NCBI GenBank assembly: GCA_004154925.1
Contig: QJNS01000290.1
Coordinates: 28,006-92,005, forward strand
DNA: 64,000 nt
Direction of reading: 5' to 3'
Origin: Monosporascus cannonballus
Taxonomy: Eukaryota > Ascomycota > Sordariomycetes > Xylariales
Of this stretch, positions 32,490 to 45,529 are shown piece by piece. A model generated the notes under the pieces. The model saw only the letters and a program-made list of their open reading frames with translations, did no database searches and was not told where the DNA came from. How positions within the stretch are numbered: position 1 is the first letter of the stretch; each line of letters begins with the position of its first letter. A program made the position numbers and the translations under genes.

Positions 32490-33950
32490 GCCAAAGATCC
32501 TGTCTTACGTAACCCCCATTGGTCCACGATTCATCGGTGACCCACCCGGGGGCATGTTCGGCTGCTATGGAACGTTAGTTCATTTAGTTATGGCCCAACG
32601 GGCCGGTAACACGGATATCAACAGTTGGAAGATAGTTCTATTTACCTACATAAAGATAGCCAGATTTCCAGCTTTCTAGCTGAAAAAAAGTAGACAATTA
32701 TAAGTACCTTTTCCGCCACCAGAAATGCACGGACAACCTAACGGATCATATGCGATATATATCCCAAGTACAATGAGCTAAGACTATTCAGATATATGTA
32801 TCCATGGCAGCTTCTCATTGCCCTCGCTGCTTACACAGCCGGGTATGTTGTTATGTCCACTTAATAGTAAGTAGGGTCAGCGCGGGGTAGTTCGTTTGTT
32901 GCGCTTAGTAGCAGAATTATGGCTAGGTAGATCTTTTCCAAGCTTCTAAGTTGGGTACTTTGAATATCCTAAGTTTGGAAAGCCGGGTACTATGCAGTCT
33001 AATAGATTTCTATGCCGTACCGCCACTTACGCCGTTGTTGTATGCAGGCCATATATCCGCCCGGTCCGTAATTGGCTTCTTTATCTTCATCGCCGCGGCC
33101 CATATAAAACGGAGAACATATACTAAACATACTGTATCTTCAAGAGGCTGAATAATCCAACCGCTAAGGTATCTTTGAAAAGAAATTCTCAGATATCTAA
33201 TAAGGGAAGCGACTTAGTAATCGATCCGAAGCCTGACAATTCGATGGTCCTTTCCATTGCTATTATTATTTTCCACTATAACACCTGCGGGATCATTAGG
33301 CATTTACTGTTAGAGATCCTGGGATAAGACTAATGTATCTATGAGACCCTGACATCACACACTGAGGCATGTAACGGAAGAAGGTGTATTAACAGGTTGC
33401 TTTACCTCTAGAAGGTCCTGGATAGAAGGTGAGGGTAGCGAATCCTTTTTTTTATATACGAAAATACAGCCGTGGCTGAGAGGAAAAGGTATTAGAAGTG
33501 TATAAAGTAATCTCCGGTAGGGCTGACTAGCGATATTAGGTTTGATATACCCTTTTAGCTATTAGGAATTAACAGTTAAAGCTTTTACGATAAAAAGCAA
33601 TAATTTAAAAAGGAAATATCATCGTATTTATAATACAAAAAAAAGTTATAGCTTTCGAAATTTAAAAACACCTACGTTTCGAAATTTAATAAAATCCGAA
33701 CTTATACTTTTAAGTTTTAGCATTTAACGTTATACCGTTAAATTGCGGGATTCTTGTTAAAAAATTCTTTATTAATTTTACTTTTAAAGTTATTTGAAAA
33801 TAAAAATAGAAAAATTGTAAAAAAAAAAAGATAAAAAAAACGGAAATAATACGTTACGACCTAAGCCAAGACCGGTCACAAGGAAAGGTCGGATCCACAC
33901 AGGTGGGTTACGTAATTTGGATCTCTCTTAGCGTCAAAACCAAAGTAAAT
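32490..33950. other. Island 1 right border, no gene recognised
   Basis: The first part is presumably the promoter of the 463-aa gene. Short ORFs (for example 32951-33151) show no motif. GC balance is lost near 33450. A GC-balanced patch at about 33861-33945 matches, in non-RIP form, a stretch near 60565-60630 that is strongly mutated. The left LTR of the family C element starts at 33951. Confidence 0.5.
33861..33945. repeat. Less-mutated copy of the 60.57-60.63 kb repeat segment
   Basis: The stretch containing GACCGGTCACAAGGAAAGGT and GGGTTACGTAATTTGG aligns with ACCGATTATAAGAAACGGTC and AATATTACGTAATTTAAC near 60573-60625. Differences are mainly C/G here versus T/A there, as expected if one copy was hit by RIP. 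It is probably an internal fragment next to the LTR-like family D repeat. The ends could not be defined. Confidence 0.5.
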
Positions 33951-34157
33951 TGTGAGAATACAGCCCCTATGAGAATAAGGCTGGTAGCTAACCAGCTATC
34001 GATCAGCTATCAACCTAGTTACTAGTATAAATCTACTATCTGGCAGCTAGTAGGAAACGCCAAATAAAAACAACCTAATACATTTACTTCTTAGAATTTG
34101 CTTTATAACTGGTCGAAAATTACCTTACTCTAACTTATAGTTATCTATTATCTTATA
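33951..34157 (+). repeat. 5' LTR of family C
   Basis: Starts TGTGAGAATACAGCCCCTAT and contains ACTATCTGGCAGCTAGTAGG, both found in mutated form in the right LTR. It is less RIP-changed than its partner: many C and G here are T and A at 42387-42593. Same length as its partner. Confidence 0.82.
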
Positions 34158-34769
34158 ATTCTTCCATTTTTACTATAGAAAATAACGTAATAATTACCAG
34201 AAACAAAGCTTGCCGATTACAAAACGAACCTAAGTTACCAATCGAAAAAACCGCCGATCGGAACCTAACCGACGAACGATCGATCACGATACGGAAATAG
34301 GCGAAAAAACCTATAACAAAGCTTTAACGAACAAAAGACCATTATTTCCGAAATCCCGAATTATCTTATATATTTAATAAAAATATATCCCAATAATTAT
34401 TAACTAAACGGTCGGAAAACGAATGTATTATAATAACTGCATCCCAGAATTTAAAATAAAAATAATTTAAATAGCTTAATAATAATCAGATTTGGAAAAT
34501 TATCGGTTAATAAAATAAACATTATTCGGAATTATTCCGATAATTAACCATATAATAAATAATAATATAAACTAAAAAATAAAACTTTATAATTTAATTA
34601 CGATATTATCGTAAAACTTTAAGAACAATAAACGAATATCGCGTTATAATTGCTCGAAATATTCTGAACGTACGTCGATTAAAAAATATTAAATAAAAAT
34701 TATTATAAAATTTTATGTCGAAAAATTAAGGCAAAATATTTTTACTTATATTTAATACGTTATGGGTTA

Positions 34770-36163
34770 CAGTCGGGGTGCAAAAGTCTCGGTTTAATCT
34801 TTACACCCCATATTTCCAACTACCACCTTCACAATTTCACTTATACGTTTTTTTACCAACTTTTAATAAAATTACTAGCGATTTTAATTACTTATAAATA
34901 AATGGATTGCGCATACGGTAAGTTACTTTAATACTTCGTATACCAGCCCTAAACTGTAATTATAGCCTTAATCCGCCTTAATATATTATTTATTAGATTA
35001 TTTAATATATCTTTTGCAAATTTTTCTTATATAGCAATTATAATAACAATAAGTAAATCTAGTATTTCCTGCGTATTACCGAATAATCTAAGCTTCGGTT
35101 CCTTTTTTTGGATGCGTTCCTTTAATAACTTTTATATATTTTCGATAACGTTTAAATCGGGCGAATATAAGGGCCATTTTAGTATTTCGACGGCCTGCTT
35201 TTAAAGTTATTCCTTTACGATTCGGGCGGTATAAACGGAAGCGTTATTTTGCATAAAGATAAAGTTGTTATCAAGGCATTCGAGGAGGTATTCGTTAAGG
35301 TGATCACGATAAACGCGGCCGGTTATTCTGCCCCGGGCGGCCTCGGGGTCCTTATTAAGGTCTATTAGGAAGTTCCGTTTTCCATATCGGATACCACCTT
35401 AAAACATTTACGTCTAGCCGGGTTTTTTATATTAGGGCTATACATATTTAGGTAATAAACGGAATTTTTCTATTTAAAAAAACGGTTAATAATTAACGTA
35501 ATAATTAAGATAAGAAAAAATAATATGTTAAAGCCTTTTCGGCGGAAAACTTATTACGTCCATTTACCGTAATTACGGTTTATATTTGTTTCGTCATTAA
35601 ATAAAACTTTCCGTTATTATTCGGGAGGTTTATTATGGTATTCCAAAGCCTAAAAAAGCCTTTATTTCGCATATTCCGGAGTTAAAAACGGACGTTAAAA
35701 TACGTATTAATATATTATCCTTTTCCGGCGAAGTTACCGCATTAAAGTTTACTTAGAAATATATAAATAATATAATTCGGTAAATTTAATAATAAATATA
35801 AAAGGATTAAAGTTAATAAATCGCCATAAACGCTTTTCATAAACCGGCCGAAATTTATGTAAGCAACCCGAACGTAATAAAAATTGGGCTGAATTTTAAC
35901 GCGTATAGCGATTACAGGCGCCCCAGACGGTAATAAGGGATATTCTGTATTTTCTCGCGATTTCGGTAAAGCCGTCGCCTAAATCTTTTTTGGACTTCCA
36001 TCTCGTTTTCGTATAAGGTAACCATTCTTTTCGCGAAGCAATTAAACCCAAATTGGGTAATCTACTTATGATTAAAGTATGAAAAGTATTGGCGTTAAAG
36101 TGGAAGAAATACGCGTTTTTGTAGAGCGTGTAGAAATTTACCAAGACTTTTGCACCCCCACTG
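34770..36163 (-). mobile_element. Tc1/mariner DNA transposon nested in family C
   Basis: The left end begins CAGTCGGGGTGCAAAAGTCT; the right end read inward begins CAGTGGGGGTGCAAAAGTCT. TA is duplicated on both sides (34768-34769 and 36164-36165). 1394 bp. It encodes a damaged DDE transposase on the minus strand. It belongs to a different family from the element at 14346-15706, since the ends and transposase differ. Confidence 0.93.
35080..36144 (-). pseudogene. Tc1/mariner transposase pseudogene (element at 34770-36163)
   Basis: The N-terminal part (35896-36144) is still open and ends with a helix-turn-helix-like segment (DGFTEIARKYRISLITVWGA). Further on, the minus strand reads FMQNNASVYTARIVKE, corresponding to the MQDNA.vHtA. 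catalytic block with Asp changed to Asn. It then reads WPLYSPDLNVIENI with the family's following Trp as a stop, and LLKERIQ. Active members have the D...D(34)D/E triad; here the middle Asp is lost. Inactive. The exact start codon is uncertain because the open frame begins only about 20 bp inside the inverted repeat. Confidence 0.8.
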
Positions 36164-37559
36164 TATATGAACGTTTTTATTACGAATATTTAGTAATTAT
36201 ACCGCGTTATGCTTAATTATTTTAATTATAAAATAAAATTAAAAATAAAATATTTAAAAAGCTTTTTAAGAAAAATTACGCAAATTCTAACTTTTTCGAT
36301 AAGGAATATAAGAAATAATTTATGAAATTGCGATAACGATCCGATTAATCGCCGTTAAACACTTATGTTAAATAAAAGATCTTATTTTATAAAACAAAAT
36401 TTACGAATATCTTTAATTTAGAAAATAATCAGAATAATAAACGTTTTATTTTTATTTATTTTTATAAATTAATATTAAAGTTACGAAATATTTTATTACG
36501 AAAAAAACGTTATTAAGATCTCTGAAAAATAATCAAAAAAACTAATTATTTTTCGTTATAAATATTAATAAGGATAAACGATTTTATTTTAATATTTTCG
36601 GAAAATTCTTTTTAAAATAAATTACAGGCGTTATATAGAAATCATAAAAATTACGGACATTTTTATATTCGGAAAATAAATAATTGCCAATTTAATTGCG
36701 ATCGAAATAAATCCGTATAATTTAACATCTCTGATTTTTATAAGGGCTTATTTAAATATTACAACTATAAAAAACCAAGTTACAAAAAATAAATTATAAA
36801 CTCAAAAAATACGAAAACCTTGCCATTCCGGTTATAGGGAAACCGACTTTCGAAAGCTGTACAAAACGGTATAATATATAACGATAAATTAAACTAATCT
36901 CCAACGTAAACCTAAAAAAGGAACCGAAATAAGCGTATACGTCTAGTCTATTTCGGCTGATAATTATAGGACGGTCGAAATAAAGCCGCTTTTTTTTAAA
37001 AAAAAAGCACTTATTAAAAAAATACGAAAGATATAGCAGTACAAATAAATATGGATATCAGAATACAGGTAAATATTATAAATAAAAGATTAACGAAAAA
37101 AGCTTAATTTTTAACTAATGTTCGTAAATGTTCCGGGCCTTATTATCGTTAACATATATATCAAATATTATAAGATTTACGAGAGTTCTGATAATATAAT
37201 AAATAATAACGAAAATAAACGAAAATTTAAATAAATTTACTTTATAACATACCGTAATCGAAAAACGCCCGATATTTTATTATCTAAACCAAAAATAAAC
37301 AAATTTATACTGTTAATCTGATAAGCCTAGCCGAAAAGCTAGATATCTCGGAATTCGAGAAATAACAGGAATAAGGAATAATTAACCTTCTTATATGCCT
37401 AAAGAATTTCCGGCGAATATATTTCGAAAAAGCAACGAAAAAAATACCTTAATTATTAAAAGCAAAATATGGAATAATCTTGATCACAGGGAAAACGCCT
37501 CTATTCGGCTTAATTTACTCTATTTTAGAAACTTAAAAAGATTTTTTTAAAAAAAATAT

Positions 37560-37930
37560 ATCGGAAAAAACCTAAACGTAAGCCGGAGACATTATTCGAA
37601 AACGGACGTAAAAATACCAATATTATTTGTGCCTAAAAAAAGATAATTTTAGATTATACGTCGATTATAAAGAGCTAAATCGAGTAACGATAAAAAAGCG
37701 TTATCCTGTACCCTTAATTTCAAAAATCATAAATCGTCTAAGGTTAATTAAGATATTTTCGAAAATTAAATTTAAAAATGGTTATTACCGTATTAAAATT
37801 AAAAAGGGCGATTAATAAAAAGCTGCTTTCCGAACGCAATACGAATAATTTAAATATACGGTTATATTATTTAGCCGTATTAACCTACCCGTTGCGTTTT
37901 AGGTTTATAAATATAAGGTATTAACTGGAT
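37560..37930 (+). pseudogene. Reverse transcriptase remnant, family C
   Basis: The open stretch 37627-37815 reads RLYVDYKELNRVTIKKRY then PVPLI and IFSKIKFKNGYYRIKIKKGD, matching the Ty3/gypsy RT signature (LR.CVDYR.LN..T.K.RYPLPLI and FSK.DL...Y..I.I..GD). The frame is broken just upstream and downstream. The catalytic YxDD box downstream is not intact. Confidence 0.85.
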
Positions 37931-39719
37931 TAATCAATTATATATACATAATATATTTAAATAATATAATTATTTATTCGGATAACGAAACCAAATATAC
38001 GAAAACTCTTTAATTAGTTTATAAACGGTTATTATAATATTACTTATTAATTAAAACGTTTAAATACAAGTTGTTTTTTTTAAAAAAATAATGTATTAAA
38101 TATTTATAATTAATATTAACGACTTAAAAATAAACAGCCGATAGGTCGATATTATCGAAATATAGTTAAAACTAAAGTTAATATATAATATTTAGATATT
38201 TTTAAAATTTAAATATTTTTATCAGAAATTTATCATCTATTACTTACGTATTACCGAACTTATTATTAAGTTCTTAAAAATGGCGTAAGGTAAAAATAAA
38301 GTAATAAAATTCCGGTAATCCAATAAGATTAAAAGGATATTCCGAAATTTAAAAAACACCTTTTAGTCGGCGACCATTTTTCGATATTAAAATAATGCCA
38401 AAAATATTAAGGTTAAAATAAACGTTTTGATAAAAGTTATATTAACGATATTTTTATAAAAATACGGAAAATATTAGGGTTTCATCGTATATTAATTGCG
38501 AAAATTAAGTTCAACTGAAAAACGATAAGCAATAAGGTAACAAAAACTATTAGCGATCAAAAAAAACTTGGAATATTTACGGTAATATTTTAAGAATACG
38601 GAAAAAGAATTTTTAATATTTACCGATTATATGGCGTTCAAGGACATAATAAAAATACTAGCGCATAACTTTAGGGAGAAGTTGGCCCGATAAATTTACA
38701 GTTTTGCGTAATTTGATTTTAAAATCCAATATCGACTAGGCGCCGCTAATTCGATAAATAAGTTATTTAGACGTCCAGATAATATATTAAGGAAAATCGC
38801 GTATAAAAACGTATCTTTACATTATTTAAGAAATTCGGACTTACGAATAATATATCGAAAAACGTACGAAAACCGGTTATAAATATATAACGCGATTTAA
38901 AATATTAAAAAGAGGCAAAAGGCCTTATAAAAATAACGCAAAATTCGTTTGCTGCAAAATTTCTAAACAGATTTTAGGTAATAGAAATTCAGATAATTAC
39001 TATCTGCGTAAAAAAAAACCGGAAAACCTTCGTTATATAATTGCAGGACATTTTTAAAAAAAGAAGAAAGATAAGGAATTATGTATTTGTCGAATTTATC
39101 GTTTGCAAATAATAACATAAATACAAATCGCAGTAATAATACGATTAGCGGTTAAATAACAATAACCGTAAATTATAATTATACTACGATCGGAATTTAT
39201 AAAGTTTAATGAAAACGAAATTAATATTAATGTTATTATTTATAATTAATACGTTTTACGTTTTTTAAGCGAAAAGGCTAGCTAAAAACAAAGCGGTATT
39301 ATAATCGAAAATTTCCCGATAATTTTACGATTATGTTCGAAAATTGTAAATTAAGAACTTAAATATTATAAAGTTAATATAGATAGTTAAATATTAAACC
39401 GGTATAAAAAAAGGATATTTTTTAAATTGAAATAAAGTTTTATATTATTGAACTAAATATATAATCTTATCGTAAGATATTTTATAGAAATAAATAATTA
39501 ATTAATATTATAATAATATATATGCACAATTTATAGAATATATTCGTATATTAAAATTAATAATTTAAAACATTTATTAAGAAAATATGGCGAACTAAAT
39601 CCAAAAATATACCAAATATTATCTCAATTACTAAAGTATAATAAAATTACGTTATAGACTCTATAGTCAATAATAATCTTTGCCGTTATTTAAATAACGT
39701 TTCCAAAAAATTTCGTTAA

Positions 39720-39850
39720 ATTTTATTATGGGATTTTCCTAAAGCCTAGGTTTAGACTGGTTAAAGTACGACGTAATCCTGGTAATCGTCGACCGTTTTA
39801 CGAAATTAAGATTATTTATTCTTACAGTTAAAATTTTAACAGTAATCGGA
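39720..39850 (+). pseudogene. Integrase core remnant, family C
   Basis: The + strand reads LGLDWLKYDVILVIVDRFTK, a near-canonical gypsy integrase block in which the VDRFTK catalytic-region motif is preserved. One stop lies directly before it. The rest of the integrase can be followed only in short pieces. Confidence 0.75.
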
Positions 39851-42386
39851 TTAATTCGATTATTTTATAACGAATTTAAATATACATTCGATACTTTAGC
39901 CGGAATTGTTAACGATAAAAATAAGTTGTTAACGAATTAATTTTAGGCGGAGTTTTACAAAAAATAAAAAATAAAACGACAAATATCGACCGTTTATTAT
40001 TTGCAAATTAATACGTAAACGGAAAGTACTTGTTAAAGTTTGGAATATTATTTCCGTAATTACGTTAATAAATATTAAAATAATTAAATAAGGTTATTAC
40101 GAAATACGGAATTCGTATATAATAATACGCGGAACGTATTTACCGACCGGTTTTCGTTCGAAACCTTATATGGATACTATTTAAGAATAATGGAATATCT
40201 TGTATAAAGGTTTCGAAAATAATAACAGTAACTTAGAAAAAATATTATGATTAATATTATATACCTATAAAATTCTAATTAAGGTAACAAGTAAGTTTAT
40301 CGATTAAGAATTTTAAGTTTAAAAATAAGAAATTTAAATTTATATATATTCGGTTTAGGATTAAAAAGTAAATAACTTTTTAAATGTATAAAATAATATT
40401 TTTCTCAAATATTAACGAATACATAATATATTCTCGGTATTTTTATTAGAACTGTAATATAATCGGAAACTAGATAACGTTTAAACGACGTTATTAAATC
40501 TGGTAAAAAAAATAAGAAGAATACGTGGTAAAGGATATTATCCGTTACCGAAATAATCGAGGATAACGCGAATACTTAATTAAATACAAAGGTTGGCCTG
40601 CCGAATATAACACGTAAAAACTCCGAACGTATTTCGAATACGTAATTAAAATATTATAGCAGTATAAAAAATTGAATAGATATATATAAAATAGAATAAT
40701 CTAAAGACTATAAGATAATAAGAGCCCGATTGGAAATTGATTGCTTAATAATTATAAAATTACAGAAAATAATTTTAAGCAAAATTAAAATATTAATATT
40801 AAAATATCACTTAATTACATAATTATTTTTAAGCTTTTGAAAAATAATTAACTTATTATATACTGGCCGAAAACCGATAGACGACGTGAAAAAAATCAAA
40901 TCTTTACCTCAAGAATAAAATTTTACATTTAAGTATTAAATTTTACGTTGATTAGTTTTTAATAAGAGTATTTAGGAAGATTAATATAGAAATATCGGAA
41001 AGCAATTAAAAAACATATAACGGCAAAAAGCAAATAGGTTTATTAGCTTTTTAAGCAGACAACTCGGGAGAAATTTAAAAACGTTTTGTTTTTTTACAAA
41101 AGACAGGACCCAAGTAATTAGAATATAGTTTATCACAAGTTGGAAATAAGGCGCCGTCCTTAAAGCGCTTAATATATTTAGGTTTGGTAATAGCTTTGCC
41201 GGGTAAAATCGTTTTTCAATTATAGTTATTAATAAATATTAAAGGTTTATCGAGACGTCAGAAAACGGGAAAATAATATTCGTAAACGAAAAGCATAATA
41301 GCATAACGGTTTTCGAAAGTTGCCTTATTTATAGAACTACCTTAAAATTACGTTTAATCGGAAATTAATTGCGGAATAATAAGAAAGGGATCGTAATATT
41401 TACAAAAAACCTTAAATTTGCAAATTTATAAAATGACGTTAAAATTGAATTTCCGCAATTAAAACGAACCATCGAAAATCGACTTCCGATATATTAAAAA
41501 AACGATATTCTTTAATAATAACCGCGTTAAGGGCGAATTCGGCCTTATAAAGGACGTCGAGTCGACGACCGATTGCAATTACGTTATAACGTTCGTATTA
41601 AATATCCGCAATACGGACCTTTTCGAATTCGTTAATTAATTTTTAATTATCGATACCGAATGAAAAAAACCGTTTGGGCGGCATTTTTTTGGATAATCGG
41701 AATTTAAATGGAAATTAAACGGCGATATTAATAATATTAAAAATAATTACTTACCGTACGAAAATTTCATAATAATAACTGGCTATATATAATTTAAAGC
41801 GCCTCGAATTTAAACGTAAACCGTATAGTAATCGAAATAATATTATATTACGTAAATACAATACGGCTAATTGCCGCTCGTAATACGACTAATATTTATC
41901 TTATCGTCGACGTCGAAAGAATAGCATTAAAGAAACTCTCAGTTGTTATTAATATTAAAGTACTACTTTTTTTAGAACTCTTTACGAAAAGAAAATATGG
42001 CGAACGGAAAAAAACCAGAGATTATACGCAAAATAAACGAAAAAAACAAAATAAGAATAATAAAAAAACGAAAGATCGAACGGAACGCGTACGTAGAAAG
42101 AATGGAAATGTAAGCGCGAAAGAAAAAAGCAAAAAAGGTAAATAAGATAAGGTTAAAAAACGGATTATAATAAAAAGTTTGGCGAAGCATAATGAATTAC
42201 GTATTATAGTACGTATTAATTATTATGGTAATTACTTAAAATATAATATAATTTATAATATAATATATCTTACATACTTATAACGGAGAATTATCGGCAA
42301 GCATATATAATCAGAATTACGAAACGCGTAATATTAAATTAATAATAATGTTATTAAAAATTAACAGATTATAAAAGAGGAATAAT

Positions 42387-42593
42387 TATAAGAATATAGC
42401 CCTTATAAAGATAAGATTAATAGTCAACCAGCCACCAATTAGCTACCGACCCACTTATTAATATAAATTCACTATCTGGCAGCTAATAGGAAACGCTAGA
42501 TAAAAGTAACTTAATATAGTCACTTTTTGGAATCTGCTTTACGATTAGTCAAAGATTATCTTATCCTAACTTACAGCTGTTTATTATTATACA
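42387..42593 (+). repeat. 3' LTR of family C
   Basis: Mutated counterpart of 33951-34157 with the same 207-bp length. Landmarks are TATAAGAATATAGCCCTTAT at the start and CTATCTGGCAGCTAATAGG in the middle. It ends ATTATTATACA. Confidence 0.82.
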
Positions 42594-42782
42594 TTAATAT
42601 AAATATTAAATTTGGTTATATTAATTATATAATACTATATAATTATTATTACAAACCATTTTAATACTATGAAAAATAATTTTATTATTTTGTAATATAA
42701 TATTATATAATTATTAATTTCGCTTATTTTCGTATCATAAATATAGCTTTTATAAAATTACAATATAATACTATATAGTTAT

Positions 42783-42972
42783 TATGACGAGCACGATACG
42801 TAGGTTAAACGGAAATACGGTCCAATAAAGGTTTATATTTAAGGTAAAGAGGGAAGGGGAAAAACAACTAGCTACTAACAAGGTGGTTACTTTTTATATA
42901 CATATAAGTAAACTCGGGCTAAAGAGTTCGCTTCGTAAACTCGAGCTGCCTTGTAAGCTTTAGCTTATAATA
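42783..42972 (-). repeat. 3' LTR of family B copy 1
   Basis: On the + strand it starts TATGACGAGCACGATACG and ends GCTTATAATA (ancestral TAACA end mutated). It shares the GAGCTCGGGCTAAGGAGCTC-type block with the three other family B LTRs. 190 bp. Confidence 0.88.
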
Positions 42973-45337
42973 TCACCCTTTTTCTTGCCCTTAGGGAATA
43001 ATAAGGTTACGGCAAAGCGGTAGCGATTTTGCTTATATCTTTTTTTTATTTTTGTTCGTACCGTTACGTTTTCGCCGATTTTATCTCCGTTTTCGAATAA
43101 TTTTTAAAGTTATTAAAAGTAGCTATATTTTCGAAATTATTACATAATTCCTATATTGGTTCGGCGTAATCTATCTATTTTACGAATAATTCGTTTCGGC
43201 AATCGTAATTTACGCGTTTATTTTCGGTTTGTAATATACGTTTTATTATATATATTTTTTTTCGTTTTTTCTAATAATATTAATAACAGTTAATTATTAT
43301 TTCGGATTTGGTTAAATAGCGGATTTTTTGCTGTTAATTTTAAGAAATTTATGTTAAAATTTAAATATATCCTTAATAACATATTTAGCTTTACGGTATT
43401 ATGCAACGTAATCGCGATAACTTTATATTTAATATATATTTAAAATAACTTTTTAAATAATTATAGGATAATTACGTTTTTTAAATTTTATTATATTAAA
43501 TCCTTTATTTCGAAATATAATATTTATTTTCTAAAAACATTAATTAATTATTTTGTCCGAACTTATATTAACGCTATAATAACTTATACAAATTCCGTAC
43601 TTTTCGTAATCTCCTAACCAAATTAATAATATTTTTTGCTTTGGGGGTTATTTAAGGGGTTATCGGTATTTTGCTAATAAGCTTTATATCGTACTCGTAA
43701 GTTAAAAAAAGTTTACCCTTAACGAAAAGTTTTTATTATTAAAGGCTAATTATGCTATTAGTAAAAGCTCGCCCTAATTATATTATACATAATTTATAAA
43801 ATAATGGAAATATACCAAAATTTCTTAATTAACCTTTTCCGTAATTTCGTCCGTTTAAAAATAAAAAATTATATTAAGTTATTGCTATATACTTATTAAG
43901 TCGTATAAATAAGTTCAAAATTTATTCGTTTAATTACTCCTTTTATCGGATATTAATTTTTTAAGGAAATCGTAATATTTTTAATAGCAAATAATAAAAC
44001 GTTAAACGTACGTTTTTATGTTTATATTAAATATTCATTTTAAAATAACTGTTATCGTTAAATAATTATAAAATATTATAAAAAAATAAAGGTTTCTTTT
44101 TTACTTTGCCAGTAAGTTAATTATAAAATTTACCGAAAAATCTAAATAAAATTGGTTTAAAATAAATAAAAGCCGTAATAACCTTTTTTTCGTTTTTTTT
44201 ATACGTACGACCTGTTATATATATTGTAATTACGGCAAAAACGACGTATATCCTAAGTTTATTCCGGCTAGTAATAATTACGGATTAATATTATGAACGT
44301 AACGTTTTTTTCTAGATGGTCGGTAATATGGAAATCGTATACCCGGTAGATTAATAATGTCCGAAACGGTTTTTAAGCAAAAACCTAAATATGTTTTTTA
44401 AATTATAAAAAATCTCTAAGGTCGAAAAAGTATTCCGTTATAAAAACCTTTACCGTATTTATAATTAAGGGGAAATTACATAACTTTTAGGTTACGGCGA
44501 TATATGCCATATTTAAGGTTTTATCCTTAATAATTTTTAAATTTTATATTTTTTAAAGGTCTTTTTCGAAACATACTTTTTTGCTAGGAAATATAACCGG
44601 TTGTTTATTATATCTTCGTTTTAAATAAATTACGGCCATCAAAATTTTCTAAATCCGCGTCGGTTTATTAAATAATTATTTTTTTAATTAGCCGAATTAT
44701 CCGCTTTTTAAATTTAATATTTTTTTATTACAAAATACATTTTGTAATTTGCGAAATATAATATCGGATTAACTTATTAATTTATTAAGGCAATATTTAA
44801 AAACGAAATTAAGGGCGGATAAAAAACTGGCTTATTAAATTTACTTTTTAATAAATTTACGGATATTTATAAAATATTAAAGGTTTATATAATTTATTAA
44901 AATCATAAAAAAATTAACTAACTTTTAAAACTTCTTTTTTTATTCCGTTAACGTTTTAACGATAATTAAAATTTTCTTATGATATATCTTATAATTATAT
45001 TTAATTAATAATAATTTTTTTAAAAAAATACGTAATTAATTATAAACGCCTTAACGTATCAAATTAAAATATGTATTTTCCAGCTACCCAGCCGGAATAA
45101 TTTACCTTTATTACCGTTTTTATTCGGGATTTTAATACGTAAGGATAAACATTATAATAAAAAATTTTTTAAGTTAATCGAAAATCTATTATTCCTTATT
45201 TTTTTAACGGAAAAAAGTTTCTTTTGAAATTAGTCGTAAAATAAAGCCGTTATCTTATTTAAATCTTTTATAAAAATTCGGTAAAAATTAACAAATCCGA
45301 TAAAATTCTTAACCTTTTTTATATTAATAAAGGCCTT

Positions 45338-45529
45338 TTATTTTCGAATTATAATTATTTTCTTAAAATTAATTTTCAGGTTTACTTTTATTTCGATAAT
45401 AAATTCTAGGTATTTTGTTTTTTGGATTACAAATTCGCATTTATCCAGGTCCAGCTTTAATTTTATTTCTGTTAAACGGCAAAATACCAGCTTAACCTTA
45501 GTTATATAGTCGATTTGAAAACGGGACAA
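45338..45529 (-). pseudogene. Reverse transcriptase remnant, family B copy 1
   Basis: A minus-strand open stretch of 63 codons reads VFCRLTEIKLKLDLDKCEFV then TKYLEFIIEIKVNLKINF, the RT segment downstream of the catalytic YxDD box in Ty3/gypsy elements (VF..L....L.L...KCEF......YLGF.I). The upstream half is broken by stops. The matching region of copy 2 lies on the + strand near 53830-53990. Confidence 0.85.

Larger units (their letters stand above)
33951..42593 (+). mobile_element. Ty3/gypsy element, family C, complete but RIP-mutated
   Basis: Two 207-bp LTRs in direct orientation (33951-34157 and 42387-42593) enclose a pol region on the + strand: RT near 37560-37930 and integrase near 39720-39850. 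A purine-rich tract (ATAAAAGAGGAATAAT) stands just before the right LTR. Flanking pentamers are TAAAT and TTAAT, one base apart. A 1394-bp Tc1/mariner (34770-36163) is nested in the 5' part. Without it the element is about 7.25 kb, normal for Ty3/gypsy. All frames are broken. Confidence 0.87.

Noticed and set aside
33308..33394. 87-bp unit with TGTTAG start and TTAACA end, possible tiny LTR
   Set aside because: No target duplication, no second copy seen, and a 5-bp match of ends is easily chance.
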